This document shows, one piece after another, positions 55,375 to 64,000 of a stretch of 64,000 bases of DNA. Position numbers and translations under genes: made by a program. The stretch is from Lepas anatifera (taxonomy: Eukaryota; Arthropoda; Thecostraca; Lepadidae): contig JAOTON010000051.1 in the NCBI GenBank assembly GCA_034440635.1, forward strand, positions 744,001 through 808,000, written 5' to 3'. Under the pieces are notes generated by a model. That model was given only the letters and a program-made list of their open reading frames with translations, was not told where the DNA came from and made no database searches. How positions within the stretch are numbered: the first letter of the stretch is position 1; the number at the start of each line of letters is the position of its first letter.

Positions 55375-55465
55375 ACTGGGGGGAAATTTCCGGGCATTGG
55401 GGGGGCATTTCGGCCGACTGGGGGGCAAATGCCCCCCCAGTTAACATGTTAAAAAATGGCCTGGC
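55375..55465. repeat. GGGGGCATTT repeat, inverse of 17748-17845
   Basis: Near-identical over about 90 bp in inverse orientation, including GTTAACATGTTAAAAAATGG. Confidence 0.88.
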
Positions 55466-55469
55466 CCAC

Positions 55470-55870
55470 AGACCAATCAAAGAGGCTACTCAACTGTGAA
55501 CTGCACAAGCTTAAGTCTAAAGCCGATTCGCGACCAGATGGGAAGTGTAAAGTGTGTTTCCGTCCCAGTGTTAAGAACACACAGTAATTGTTGAGTAATA
55601 AAGCGCTCAATGTGGTGCCCTCGAGTGTTTACAATATCGCATCCCCAAGCAGTGTGGTGCGCATTAAAATCCCCCAGTAGGACTGGCGGTGGGAGTTCAG
55701 ACATAAGTGTTTCCAGTTGTGACAAGGGCATGTCTCTGCCAGGGGGCAGGTATATGGAACATATAGTTATTTCCCTCAGACCCCGTTCAAGTTGTTTGGC
55801 AGCATTACGTCATCATGGCTGGAGAGGCACTACAGTTACTATGCAGGGCATTGGAGAAATTGCACTTTTT
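55470..55870 (-). pseudogene. LINE-4 endonuclease fragment
   Basis: The minus strand encodes ITICSIYLPPGRDMPLSQL, then LLGDFNAHHTAWG (intact metal-binding Asp and Asn), a RGHHIERFI block and VLNTGTETHFTLP. This is the middle of an APE-type LINE endonuclease closely like LINE-1 (ITVCSIYLPPG, LLGDFNAHNPSWG). Both ends are cut: stops appear upstream near 55815, and the frame leaves homology near 55500. It joins the GGGGGCATTT repeat on its 3' side. Confidence 0.85.
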
Positions 55871-56339
55871 CGAAGCTCTAAATAACCTGTTTTAGAACTG
55901 TATCAACAAAACTTATATGGTTGAAAATAAAGCCAAAAGATTTTTATTTGTGAAACCATCAGACGTTTTGCAAAAACTCCAGTGAAGAATATTATTTTTA
56001 CAAATTTTCCACAGCGTGTCAAAATAAGGACATGTTCAGCACTAACAGCTGTTTGCAGTAAGACTAATCTCGATTTTGATTGGCTGCAGGGGCGCAAGTT
56101 TCCATATATTTGGGGGCTCGAGCCCCCAATGCTCGGAGAAGCCCCCAATGACCCGATGAGCCCCCCAATCCCAAGTTGCGGGCCCCTGCGGACAGAGCCG
56201 GGCCCCTGCCACAATTCCGGGCCCCAGTGGTCTACTTGGGCTAGCTTTGGCTGAGACCAGGCTCCCTGGCATGCTTGCGGGTGCCCTGTGGGCCATCCTT
56301 AACCTCGGTGTCCGCAACCGGGCCCCTAACGATATTTTT

Positions 56340-58655
56340 CAGGCCCACTTTGACTGCAGCCGGGTCCCTAATTCCGGCAGTCTCGGGCCTCCTGTCATCC
56401 AACCGGGCCCTCTGTGATCCACCGGGCCCCCTGTGGACTGCAACCGGGCCCCTGTAATCCACCCGCGCCCCCTGTGACTGCAGCCGGGCCCCTGTGATCT
56501 ATCCGGCCCCTGTGACTGCAACCGGGCCCCTCTTTGATCCACCCGCGCCCCTGTGACTGCAAACGGGCCCCCTGTGATCCACCCGGGCCCCTGTGACTGC
56601 AACCGGGCCCCCTGTCATCCACCCGGGCTCCCTGTGACTACAACCGGGCCATCTGTGATCCACCCGGCCCACCTGTGACTGCAACCGGGCTCCCTGTAAT
56701 CCACCCGGGCTCCCTGTGATTACAACCGGGCTCCCTATCATCCACCCGGGCCCCTGTGATACATCCGGGCCCCCTGGGACTGGGACCGGGCCAACTGTGA
56801 TCCACCGGGGCCCCTGTGACTGCAACCAGGCTCTCTGCGATCCAGCCGGCCCCCTGTGACTGCAACCGGGTCCTCTGTGATCCATCCGGGCTCCCTGTGA
56901 TTACAACCGGGCCCCTATCATCCACCCGGACCCCTGTGATACACCCGGGCCCCCTGTGATTACAACCGGGCCCCTATCATCCACCCGGGTCCCTGTGATA
57001 CACCCGGGCCCCCTGTGACTGGGACAGAGCCAACTGTGATCCACCAGGGCCCCTGTGACTGCAACCGGGCCCTCTGCGATCCACCCAGTCCCCTTTGACT
57101 GCAACCGGGCCCTCTGTGATCCACCCGGGCCCCCTGTAATTATAACCGGGCCCCATATAATCCACCCGGGCCCCATGTGACTCCAACCGGGTCCCCTGTG
57201 ACTGCAAGCGTGCCATCTATGATCCACCCGGGCCCCCTGTGACTGGGATCGGGCCATCTGTGATCAACCCGGGCCCCCTGTAATTACAAATGGGGCCCCT
57301 ATGATTCACCCGGGCCCCCTGTGACTCCATCCGGGCCCCCTGTGACTCCATCCGGGCCCCCTGTGACTGCAACCGGGCCACCTATGATCCACCCAGGCCC
57401 CCTGTGACTGCAACCGGGCCCCATGTGGTCCACTCGGGCCCCCTGTAATTACAACCGGGCCCCTATGATCCAACCGGGCCCCTGTGATACACCCGGGCCC
57501 CCTTTGACTGCAACCGGGCCATCTGTAATCCACCTGGGGCCCCTGTGACTGCAACCAGGCACTCTGTGACTGCAACCGGGCCCCCTTTGATCCACCCGGG
57601 CCCCCTGTGACTGCAATTGGGCCCCCTGTAATCCACCTGGGGCCCCTGTGATCTACCCGGGGCCCCATGTGGTCCATCCTGGCCCCTGTAATCCACTCGG
57701 GCCCTCTTTGACTGCAACCGGGCCCCTGAGATCCACCCGGGCCCCCTGTGACTGCAAACGGATTCCCTGTGGTCCAACCGGGCCACCTGTGACTGAAACC
57801 GGGCCCCTGTCATCCACCCGGGCCCCCTGTCATCCACCCGGGCCCCCTGTGACTGCAACCGGGCCCCTATGATTCACTCAGGCCCCCTGTGACTGCGACC
57901 GGGCCCCCTGTGATCCCCCGGGCCCCCTGTGACTGCAACTGGACCCCGTGTGATTACAACCAGGCCAGTTAAGATCCACCCGGGCCATCTGTGATCCACC
58001 CGGGTCCCCTGTGACTGCAACCGGGCCCTCTGTGAGCCATCCGGCCCCCTGTGACTGCAATCGGGCCCCCTGTAATCCACCCGGCCCCCTGCGACTGCAA
58101 CCGGGCCCTCTGTGATACACCCGGGCCCCTGGGACTGCAACCGGGCCATCTGTGATCCACTCGGGGCCCCTCTGACTGCAACCATGCACTATGTGACTGC
58201 AACCGGGCCCCCTGTGACTGCAACCGGGCCCCTTTTCATCCACCCGGGCCCACTATGATCTACCCGGGCCCCCTGTGACTGCAATCGGGCCCCCGTAATC
58301 CACCTGGGGCCCCCTGTGATCCACCCGGGCCCCATGTGATCCATCCTGGGCCCCCTGTGATCCACACGGGCCCTCTTTGACTGCAACTGGGCCCCTGAGA
58401 TCCACCCGAGCCCCTGTGACTGCAAATGGATTCCCTGTGGTCCAACCGGGCCACCTGTGACTGCAACCGGGCCCCTGGAATTCACCCGGCCCCCTGTTAT
58501 CCACCCGGGCCCCTGTGACTGCAACTGGGCCCTCTGTGATCCGCCCGAGCCCCTGTCACCGCAACCGGGCGCCTGTGATCCAACCGGGCCCCTGTGACTG
58601 CAACCGGGACATGTGACTGCAACCGGGCTCCCTGTGGTCCAGGAGGCGCGGGTCC
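56340..58655. repeat. 21-bp array with 42-bp alternating dimer
   Basis: Units CGGGCCCCCTGTGACTGCAA and CGGGCCCCCTGTGATCCACC largely alternate, giving a 42-bp higher-order repeat over about 2.3 kb. Variants TAATCCACC, CATCCACC and GGTCCA occur. Minus-strand frames (GPGCSHRGPGWITG) stay open because 21 is divisible by three. Confidence 0.96.
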
Positions 58656-58890
58656 TCTAATGCCACGGACGGGCCCTTGCCATGAGTGCGGGGCCCCGTG
58701 GTCTATCTGGGCTTGCTGTGGCTGCGGTCGGGCTCCCTGGCATGCTTGCCTGGCATGCTCGCTTGGGTGCAGTCCCCTTTAGGGCCACCCATAATCGCTG
58801 TGTCCGCAAACGGGCCCCTAACGATATTCTCAGGCCCATTTTGACTGCATCCGGGGCCCTATTTCTGACAGTCTCGGGACCTTTTTGGTT
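58656..58890. repeat. segmental copy of 56180-56400
   Basis: CTCCCTGGCATGCTTGC, CGGGCCCCTAACGATATT and TTGACTGCA..CCGGG blocks recur in the same order as at 56180-56400, bracketing the main array. Confidence 0.85.
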
Positions 58891-58899
58891 CCTCTGTGA

Positions 58900-59175
58900 C
58901 TGCAACCGGGCTCCTTGTATTCTGCCTTGGCCCCTTTTAGTCTGCCCGGGGCCTTTGTAGGTGGTCTGGGCTTTTTGTAGTGTGCCTGGGTCCTGTGTGG
59001 TCCGCCCGGGTCCCTGTGGTCTGCCCGCGCCCCTTGTGGGCGGTCTGGGCTCCTTTTAGTCTGCCTGGGCCCTCTGTGGTCTGCTCGGGCCCCTGTGGTC
59101 TACCCAGCCCCTGCAGTCTGCCCAGCCCCTTGCAATTTGCCCGGGTCCTATGGTTTGTCCGTGTCCCTGTGGTCT
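58900..59175. repeat. GGTCTGCCCGGGCCCCTGTG array, related unit
   Basis: About 20-bp units with TGTGGTCTGCCCGGGCCCC. The same units recur at 60460-60552, 60900-61117, 61398-61560, 61770-61900 and 62000-62060. Confidence 0.9.
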
Positions 59176-59195
59176 GCAAGGAACCACAGCACTAG

Positions 59196-59354
59196 CGGAT
59201 CCAGGGGGGTAAAGGTAAATCGGGGATTTGATGCCCTCCCCAAATCCCCCGTTTTTACCGATTTTTACGGATTTTCTTCAAACAAAAACCATATGTTTTT
59301 CACAATTTGGGGCCCCGTTGCCCCCTCCCCCACCGTCGGCCTGAATCCGCCCCT
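59196..59354. mobile_element. small nested hAT-like element
   Basis: CACTAGCGGATCCAGGGGGG at the left and GAATCCGCCCCTG at the right are inverted-repeat-like. No clear 8-bp duplication. Confidence 0.5.
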
Positions 59355-59520
59355 GATTCCACTCCTCCCACTTCGCTGTATCCGAGAACCCGTGCTATAA
59401 TTTCAGGCTCCCTCTGGGCTACCCAGGCCTCCTCTGGCTCTAGCCGGGCTCCGTGCCTTGCTTCCGACCCCCGTAGTTTACCCCCCCACCGTGCGCAGCC
59501 GGGCCCCTTCCGATAAGTAC

Positions 59521-60127
59521 TGGTTTAATACATTGACATGTTTGTTATTTTGGCATCTTTCCGCCGGCACTACTTTTCTTCATTGATATATTTCTAGGCA
59601 TTTTTGTCAGAAATGTGCATGAATTTTCCATTTTGTTTGTTCAAGTGGAATTTTAAATACAGACAAATTCAAGCCTCTTAAATTTGTCTGTCAAAAAGTG
59701 TATCATATCTTGTCGTCAAATCCGGGTCAAATAATGTGCGTCCACCGGCGAATGGTTGCCTCTTAATTTCCGGGATTGTCAGCGCAGCGCGAAGGAATCT
59801 AAGGCATGCTCCTGGCTCTCTTGTCGCATTCGCCGAGGTGAATGATTTGCACAAAGTTTGCCTTGAACAGTAAAATTGGCATGCGTATGATTCAATCGGC
59901 TTGTGTCTACTCTGGAAAAGTTTCGTTAGCCTCTGATTTGGATTTTACGTTTGGGCTTTTCGTGTCAATCCAAATCGTGCTCCGATGCGCAGTGTTGAAT
60001 GGCAAGTGAAGTGATTGTTTGCTATTAGCTCCTGTCGGGCTAAATCCTCAATGAGTGATGATCCCCTGACCGGCTCCCCTGATGGCTAAATACCAAGACT
60101 TGGATAATCTTTTGCCCCCTATGGCCG
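59521..60127. other. non-array sequence in the hAT block
   Basis: About 600 bp without array units, ORFs or recognised repeats. Confidence 0.5.
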
Positions 60128-60354
60128 CCAGTGACGTATCTAGAATTTGAGTAAGGGTAGGGGCAAAGCCTCAGGGGACAGGGTGGCACTTAACCACCCG
60201 AAGGGCGCACTTTTCACCCAAAGGGCGACCAATCGTCGCATCCTGGGGGAGGGGAGGGTTTGGGGAAAGCATTTCGTCCTCAGAGGCTCTTGGGTTTAAG
60301 GGGTGGCTGCCCCATTCGCCCCCCTGGTGGCCACCCCATTCGCCCCGCCCCTGG
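60128..60354. mobile_element. nested hAT-like fragment
   Basis: CAGTGACGTATCTAGAATTT to CCCCGCCCCTG; the left half resembles 49224-49360. Confidence 0.5.
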
Positions 60355-60545
60355 TGGCTGCAGCCGGGTCCCTACTCCCAGTAGTTAATACCCTGTGGAT
60401 GCAGACGGGCCTGCCATGGATGCGGTTCGTGTAACTGCAACCAGCCTCTGCCATGCTTGCCATGCGGGCCCCTGTGGTATCCCGGGCCCCTATTGGTCTG
60501 ACCGGGCCCCTGTGGCCTGTCCGGGCCCCTGTGGTCTGCCCGGGC

Positions 60546-61398
60546 CCCAGTGTGCAAAGTATGGCATTTTCGACGAGATCTCGTCGGTGTGAGTGCCCTT
60601 GGAGACAGGAGCGAGTGGTGCGAATTTTATCAGCCTGGTGCGAATTTGCAAGACTGGTGCGAGGAAGTTGACACTGGAAACTAAAAAAATAATGACTGAA
60701 TAGTTAGGAAGACACAGGAGGGGCCTTATAAAAAGTCCTTAACTAACTAATAAGAGAGGTAGTATTGCATCGTGTGGGTAGGAATGTGTGCGTTTTTCTC
60801 CCTGGTATACGGCAGATTGGTGCGATTTTTTTAGGCTGGTGGTGCGATAATTTTGGATGGCTGGTGCGACTCGTCTGGCCTGCTGCCATACTTTGCAGAT
60901 TGGCTGGGTCCCATTTGGTCTGCACGGACCCCTTGTCTGCTAGTGCCCATTTTGTTCTGATCGAGCCCCTTGTGGTCTGTCAGGGCCTCCTGTAGTTTTC
61001 CCGGAACCCTTTTGGTCTGTCCGGGCCTCTGTGTGGCCTCTGCGGACCCCCTTTTGTCCGTTCGGGGCCCCTTTTGTCTGCGCGGGCCCTCTGTGGTTTG
61101 CCCGGGCCCTCCCAGTCTGCAAAGTATGGCACTTTTGGCGAGATCTCGTGGTGCGGACACCCTTCAGGTGGTTCGAACTTTGGAGCAAACAAATGCCCAC
61201 TTTTGCTGTATGGTGCGAGGGGAGCTCAAATCAAACAGCCACAGAGGTCTGAGAAGGGAGAAACTGGTAAAAACATCGAAATTTCCAGGTCAGTGAAATT
61301 TCTCACCAATGCTTGGTGTGAATTTTAGGCTGCTGGTGGTGCGAAAAATCTACAAGGCTGGTGCGGACTCGTCGGGTCTGCTGCCATACTTTCCAGAC
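60546..61398. mobile_element. two copies of a small TIR element in the array
   Basis: Copy one (about 60550-60898) and copy two (about 61115-61397) each start GCAAAGTATGGCA(T/C)TTT and end TGCTGCCATACTTT, an inverted repeat, with GAGATCTCGT near the left end. The interiors share GGTGCGAATTTT-type repeats. Array units separate them. Confidence 0.7.
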
Positions 61399-62070
61399 TG
61401 GGGCCCTCTATGGCTAGCCCAGCCCCTGTGTTCTGCTCGGGTCCCTGTGGTCTGCCCGGGTCCTTTCATCTGTCCAGGCCCCGTGTGGTCTGCCCGGGGC
61501 CCGCTGCCCAGCCAGCAATTCCGACCGGGCCCAGAGCGGCTGGGCCGGGCTCTGCCCGAGCCCTAAGACTCATAGCTGAGCCACATAGACTCGGGCTGAG
61601 CCCGACATTAGGTCGGTGGATAACAACTTGCCCGAGCGGTAGAGCCCGGTCTTGCTTGACCATGGGTTCTGCCCAGGCGCAGCGGAGCCGAACCTGGTCT
61701 GAGCTCATGTACGCGGGCTCTGCCCAGTCAAAGCCCAGCATATATCGGGCAGAGTCCAGCCAAATTGCTGGCTGTGTGTGGTCTGCTCGGGCCCCTTTTG
61801 GGCTTACCGGCGTCCTATGGTTTCTGGGTTCCTGTGGTCTGTCCGGCCCCTTTGGTGTGCTCAGGCCCTCTGTGGTCTGTCTGAGCCCTTGTGGTCTAAG
61901 AATATCGTGCAGAAACTGAAGCTGTTGTGTTAGTCGCGTATTTGCAGGAGTTCCTTATTTGTGAGCAGTTTCGTGCCCCAGGTAGCGTATCCGTGCTCCC
62001 TGTTGCCGGAAACCGGCCCCCTGCCATGCTTGCGGGCCCCCTGTGGTTTTCCCGGGCAACGTGCGGCCGG

Positions 62071-62789
62071 TCCCATGCCTCCTAGAACATTCGGGAAAAA
62101 ATGGATGGGGCGTGAGAAATTTTAGGCCCCCATTCCTTTTGTACTGATCCTATATGAGGATTTTAAAGGGAAATAGGCAGTACCACCTATTCATAGTACC
62201 CCTTGACCGGTACCCAGTGTTTTAAAATGTCATTGAACTGGCAAGGTGAATGGATCAGAAAAAGGTGTCTTGATCATGTAACATAAATATCAGTATCCCC
62301 GCTGATAAAGGAATTTCGCACTTCGATCTCTACCTTCCATTTGTATCAAATTATTCGCGATAATGCGATTTCGTTCCAGGTGTGAATGTTAAAATGGTTG
62401 GACAGTATAAACATAAGTCCGGTGCACAAAAGCGTAAAACAAAAAACATTCAATACCGAGGGGCTGCTCTGGCAAAACTACCCAAACTTTGTTCATTTTT
62501 CAGGTAACCTATGAATCTAGAATCGTCTTGCTAATTTTGCAAACTGTTATAAAATGACCCCGATCATATTTGCATTTAATATCTAGCAACGTACGCGTCC
62601 ACTTAAAGTAGTTCATATCACTACTATTTTTGGTACTTTGCAAGCTACGTTCATTTATCGACCGCAAAAATTAAAACCCCAATTTAAAACTAACTCGGAA
62701 AAGTGCAATGTGTATAGTTTCCAGCAAAACGGTAAAGTAAGGTTGTAATTCCAATCCTTCTTTTCCTGATCATTATCTTCCTCGGCCAG
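62071..62789. other. non-array sequence, AT-richer
   Basis: No recognised ORF. It ends in a pyrimidine-rich stretch before a possible splice acceptor. Confidence 0.4.
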
Positions 62790-62905
62790 CCCACCAGCCG
62801 GATCCCGTTTGCTAAAAGACCCTCCAGCATCCATCCCTCCTGCGTCGTCCGGGGCTGATCCCGTTGTACCTCCGGAGGAGAGCATCCGCGTGGACGACGA
62901 AGACG
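62790..62905 (+). CDS. candidate internal exon, function unknown
   Basis: A pyrimidine-rich tract ending CTCGGCCAG (62781-62789) precedes a 116-bp segment with one open frame (SGADPVVPPEESIRVDDED near its end). It is followed by GACG then GTAAGT, a near-consensus donor at 62906. Composition (GC-rich, acidic C-terminus) differs from the flanks. It lies inside the right end of the hAT block, so it could be a captured host exon, a remnant of an element gene, or chance. No family is recognised. Confidence 0.25.
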
Positions 62906-63689
62906 GTAAGTAGGCACCTACTTGTCCAATATCCTTGCATAGTTTGGCAGCTCGTTCAAAAGATTGGGTCTTCCGACTACTTTTTGGGCTAAATAGTGCA
63001 AATCAGGAACAGTGACGAATAGCGCGCTAAAAATTGTTATTTAACCTTTGCAGTCAGTTTTCGACAACAAACGGTCGAAAATACGTTTTTTTCGGTCACA
63101 TTTTCATTAAAAAAATACGGGCCCCCATCATGTACGGGCCCCCTTTCGAGCCGGGTGCCCCCCAATCGAAAACATAAAGTTGCGCCCCTGATTGGCTGTT
63201 GATTTCTGACCTTTGATTGGCTGTTGGTGGTACCTGCAGCAGAAGACAATAAAAACCGGTGATCTCTTGAGCGAAGGTAAATTTATTTCTCTCGGCTATT
63301 AGGTAGGCCTGAGTTGATCAAATAAATGCATGCCCTTTCAACAAATTCTTTGATGTGTTATAATTTTTCATTAGATTTACGTAAAATACGCTGCTCGCCG
63401 TTGAGATCAAGGTTACTGTCAAATGGGTGAAACGAGTTGATTTCGATTTATACTAGATTGGTGCCAAATACGCCCAAACTTGGTATGTTTCAGCTGATCC
63501 TTCCAAAAACTTAGTAGAATCTCCTATAACTTAGTAGGAAAGGGCGGTGACGTCATCATGGGAGGACTATATTTAGTAGGAAACTTGGTTGTACCCGTAG
63601 TTAAAGTACCCTGATTTCCCTACGAAATAGGTTTACACGCGCTCCAACAGCCTACACAGCTGTAGTAAGTATTAACTCTTTTGCTGGTA

Positions 63690-63905
63690 CCATGTGGCTC
63701 ACTGCCAAAAGAACTCCACCGTGGGCAACGGGATCACGCTGCATATCTTTACGAAAAATCTGGAACCCCTGCAGTGAAAATGGAATACCTGGTGCCAGCT
63801 TTGTCTCTTGAAGAGCTACTACTGAGGGGTGTTTAGCCCTAATGACGGTCTGGAGATCAGTGATATTAGTCCGAATCCCACGGCAGTTCCATTGTAAAAT
63901 TGTGT
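63690..63905 (-). pseudogene. LINE-5 endonuclease start
   Basis: The minus strand encodes TILQWNCRGIRTN, VVALQETKLAPG (catalytic Glu kept) and GFQIFRKDM..HGGVLLAVS. This is the N-terminal half of an APE-type LINE endonuclease much like LINE-1 (IVQWNCRGIRAN, LCLQETKLSPG). The frame is open through this part, then ends at a stop near 63660. Its upstream part (ORF1) should lie beyond the window's right edge; 63906-64000 shows no clear domain. Confidence 0.85.
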
Positions 63906-64000
63906 TTATCTGGGGATGGATTGTAAAAGGTGTTATGACCTAAAAATAGTCGGTCGCGCGATGTCCAGCTGGGAGGACACCGCCACCAGAACTCCTACGA

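Larger units (their letters stand above)
56087..63190. mobile_element. 7.1-kb hAT-bounded element filled with satellite
   Basis: The left end CAGGGGCGCAAGTTT and the right end, read inward, CAGGGGCGCAACTTT match at 14 of 15. A perfect 8-bp duplication ATTGGCTG lies at 56079-56086 and 63191-63198. These are the hAT hallmarks. No transposase domain is visible. The interior is mostly 20-21-bp GGGCCCC-type arrays, plus nested small elements and one candidate exon. An alternative is two separate hAT ends that share a target by chance, which is unlikely for 8 of 8 bases. Confidence 0.8.

Noticed and set aside
56340..58655. Many overlapping minus-strand frames that look like Gly/Pro-rich collagen-like protein
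   Set aside because: They are the 21-bp satellite in frame. Several frames are open at once and there is no start or end signal.

Overview
The window looks like repeat-dense intergenic or heterochromatic DNA of an invertebrate animal. I see no intact host gene. Three things point to a metazoan: I-superfamily LINEs (endonuclease, RT, RNase H, C-terminal zinc knuckle), a Penelope-like element with a GIY-YIG domain, and a tRNA-derived SINE. The element mixture fits an arthropod best (chelicerate or crustacean), but I cannot fix the species. There is no sign of prokaryotic gene organisation.

Layout. 1-1.77 kb is a 33-bp minisatellite. 1.9-3.8 kb holds a decayed LINE RT and a Penelope-like element with an inverted partial copy. 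4.3-7.4 kb is unassigned DNA with an (AT)n tract and a GC-rich block. 7.5-17.8 kb is a patchwork of TTAA-target MITEs, hAT-like MITEs, a 1.3-kb fold-back, a 58-bp LINE tail with its own target duplication, and 28-bp and 62-bp tandem arrays. 19.6-28.1 kb is a three-level nest: a TTAA MITE split by a nearly intact LINE (LINE-1, 19940-27648), whose ORF1 is itself split by another TTAA MITE. 31.5-38 kb is a second, decayed LINE (LINE-2) with a short retroelement inside ORF1. 39-42.4 kb is a degenerate GGGCCCC-type array split by another MITE. 42.66-47.9 kb is a third LINE (LINE-3), interrupted by a tRNA-Arg-like SINE and a 1.67-kb terminal-inverted-repeat element. 48-54 kb holds more TTAA MITEs and a 2.5-kb TIR element. 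56.09-63.19 kb is bounded by hAT-type termini and a perfect 8-bp target duplication; its interior is mostly a 20-21-bp G/C-rich array. The right edge of the window starts a further LINE endonuclease.

How the parts relate. Most elements can be ordered in time because insertions leave exact target duplications, or because removing them restores a reading frame. A short 3' hairpin recurs in LINE-1, LINE-3, three tail-only or truncated copies and the SINE. Its paired bases change together, which suggests a shared recognition signal for one reverse transcriptase. The TTAA MITEs carry a striking excess of the hexamer AGGTCA. LINE names (LINE-1 to LINE-5) are local labels only; no database search was possible.
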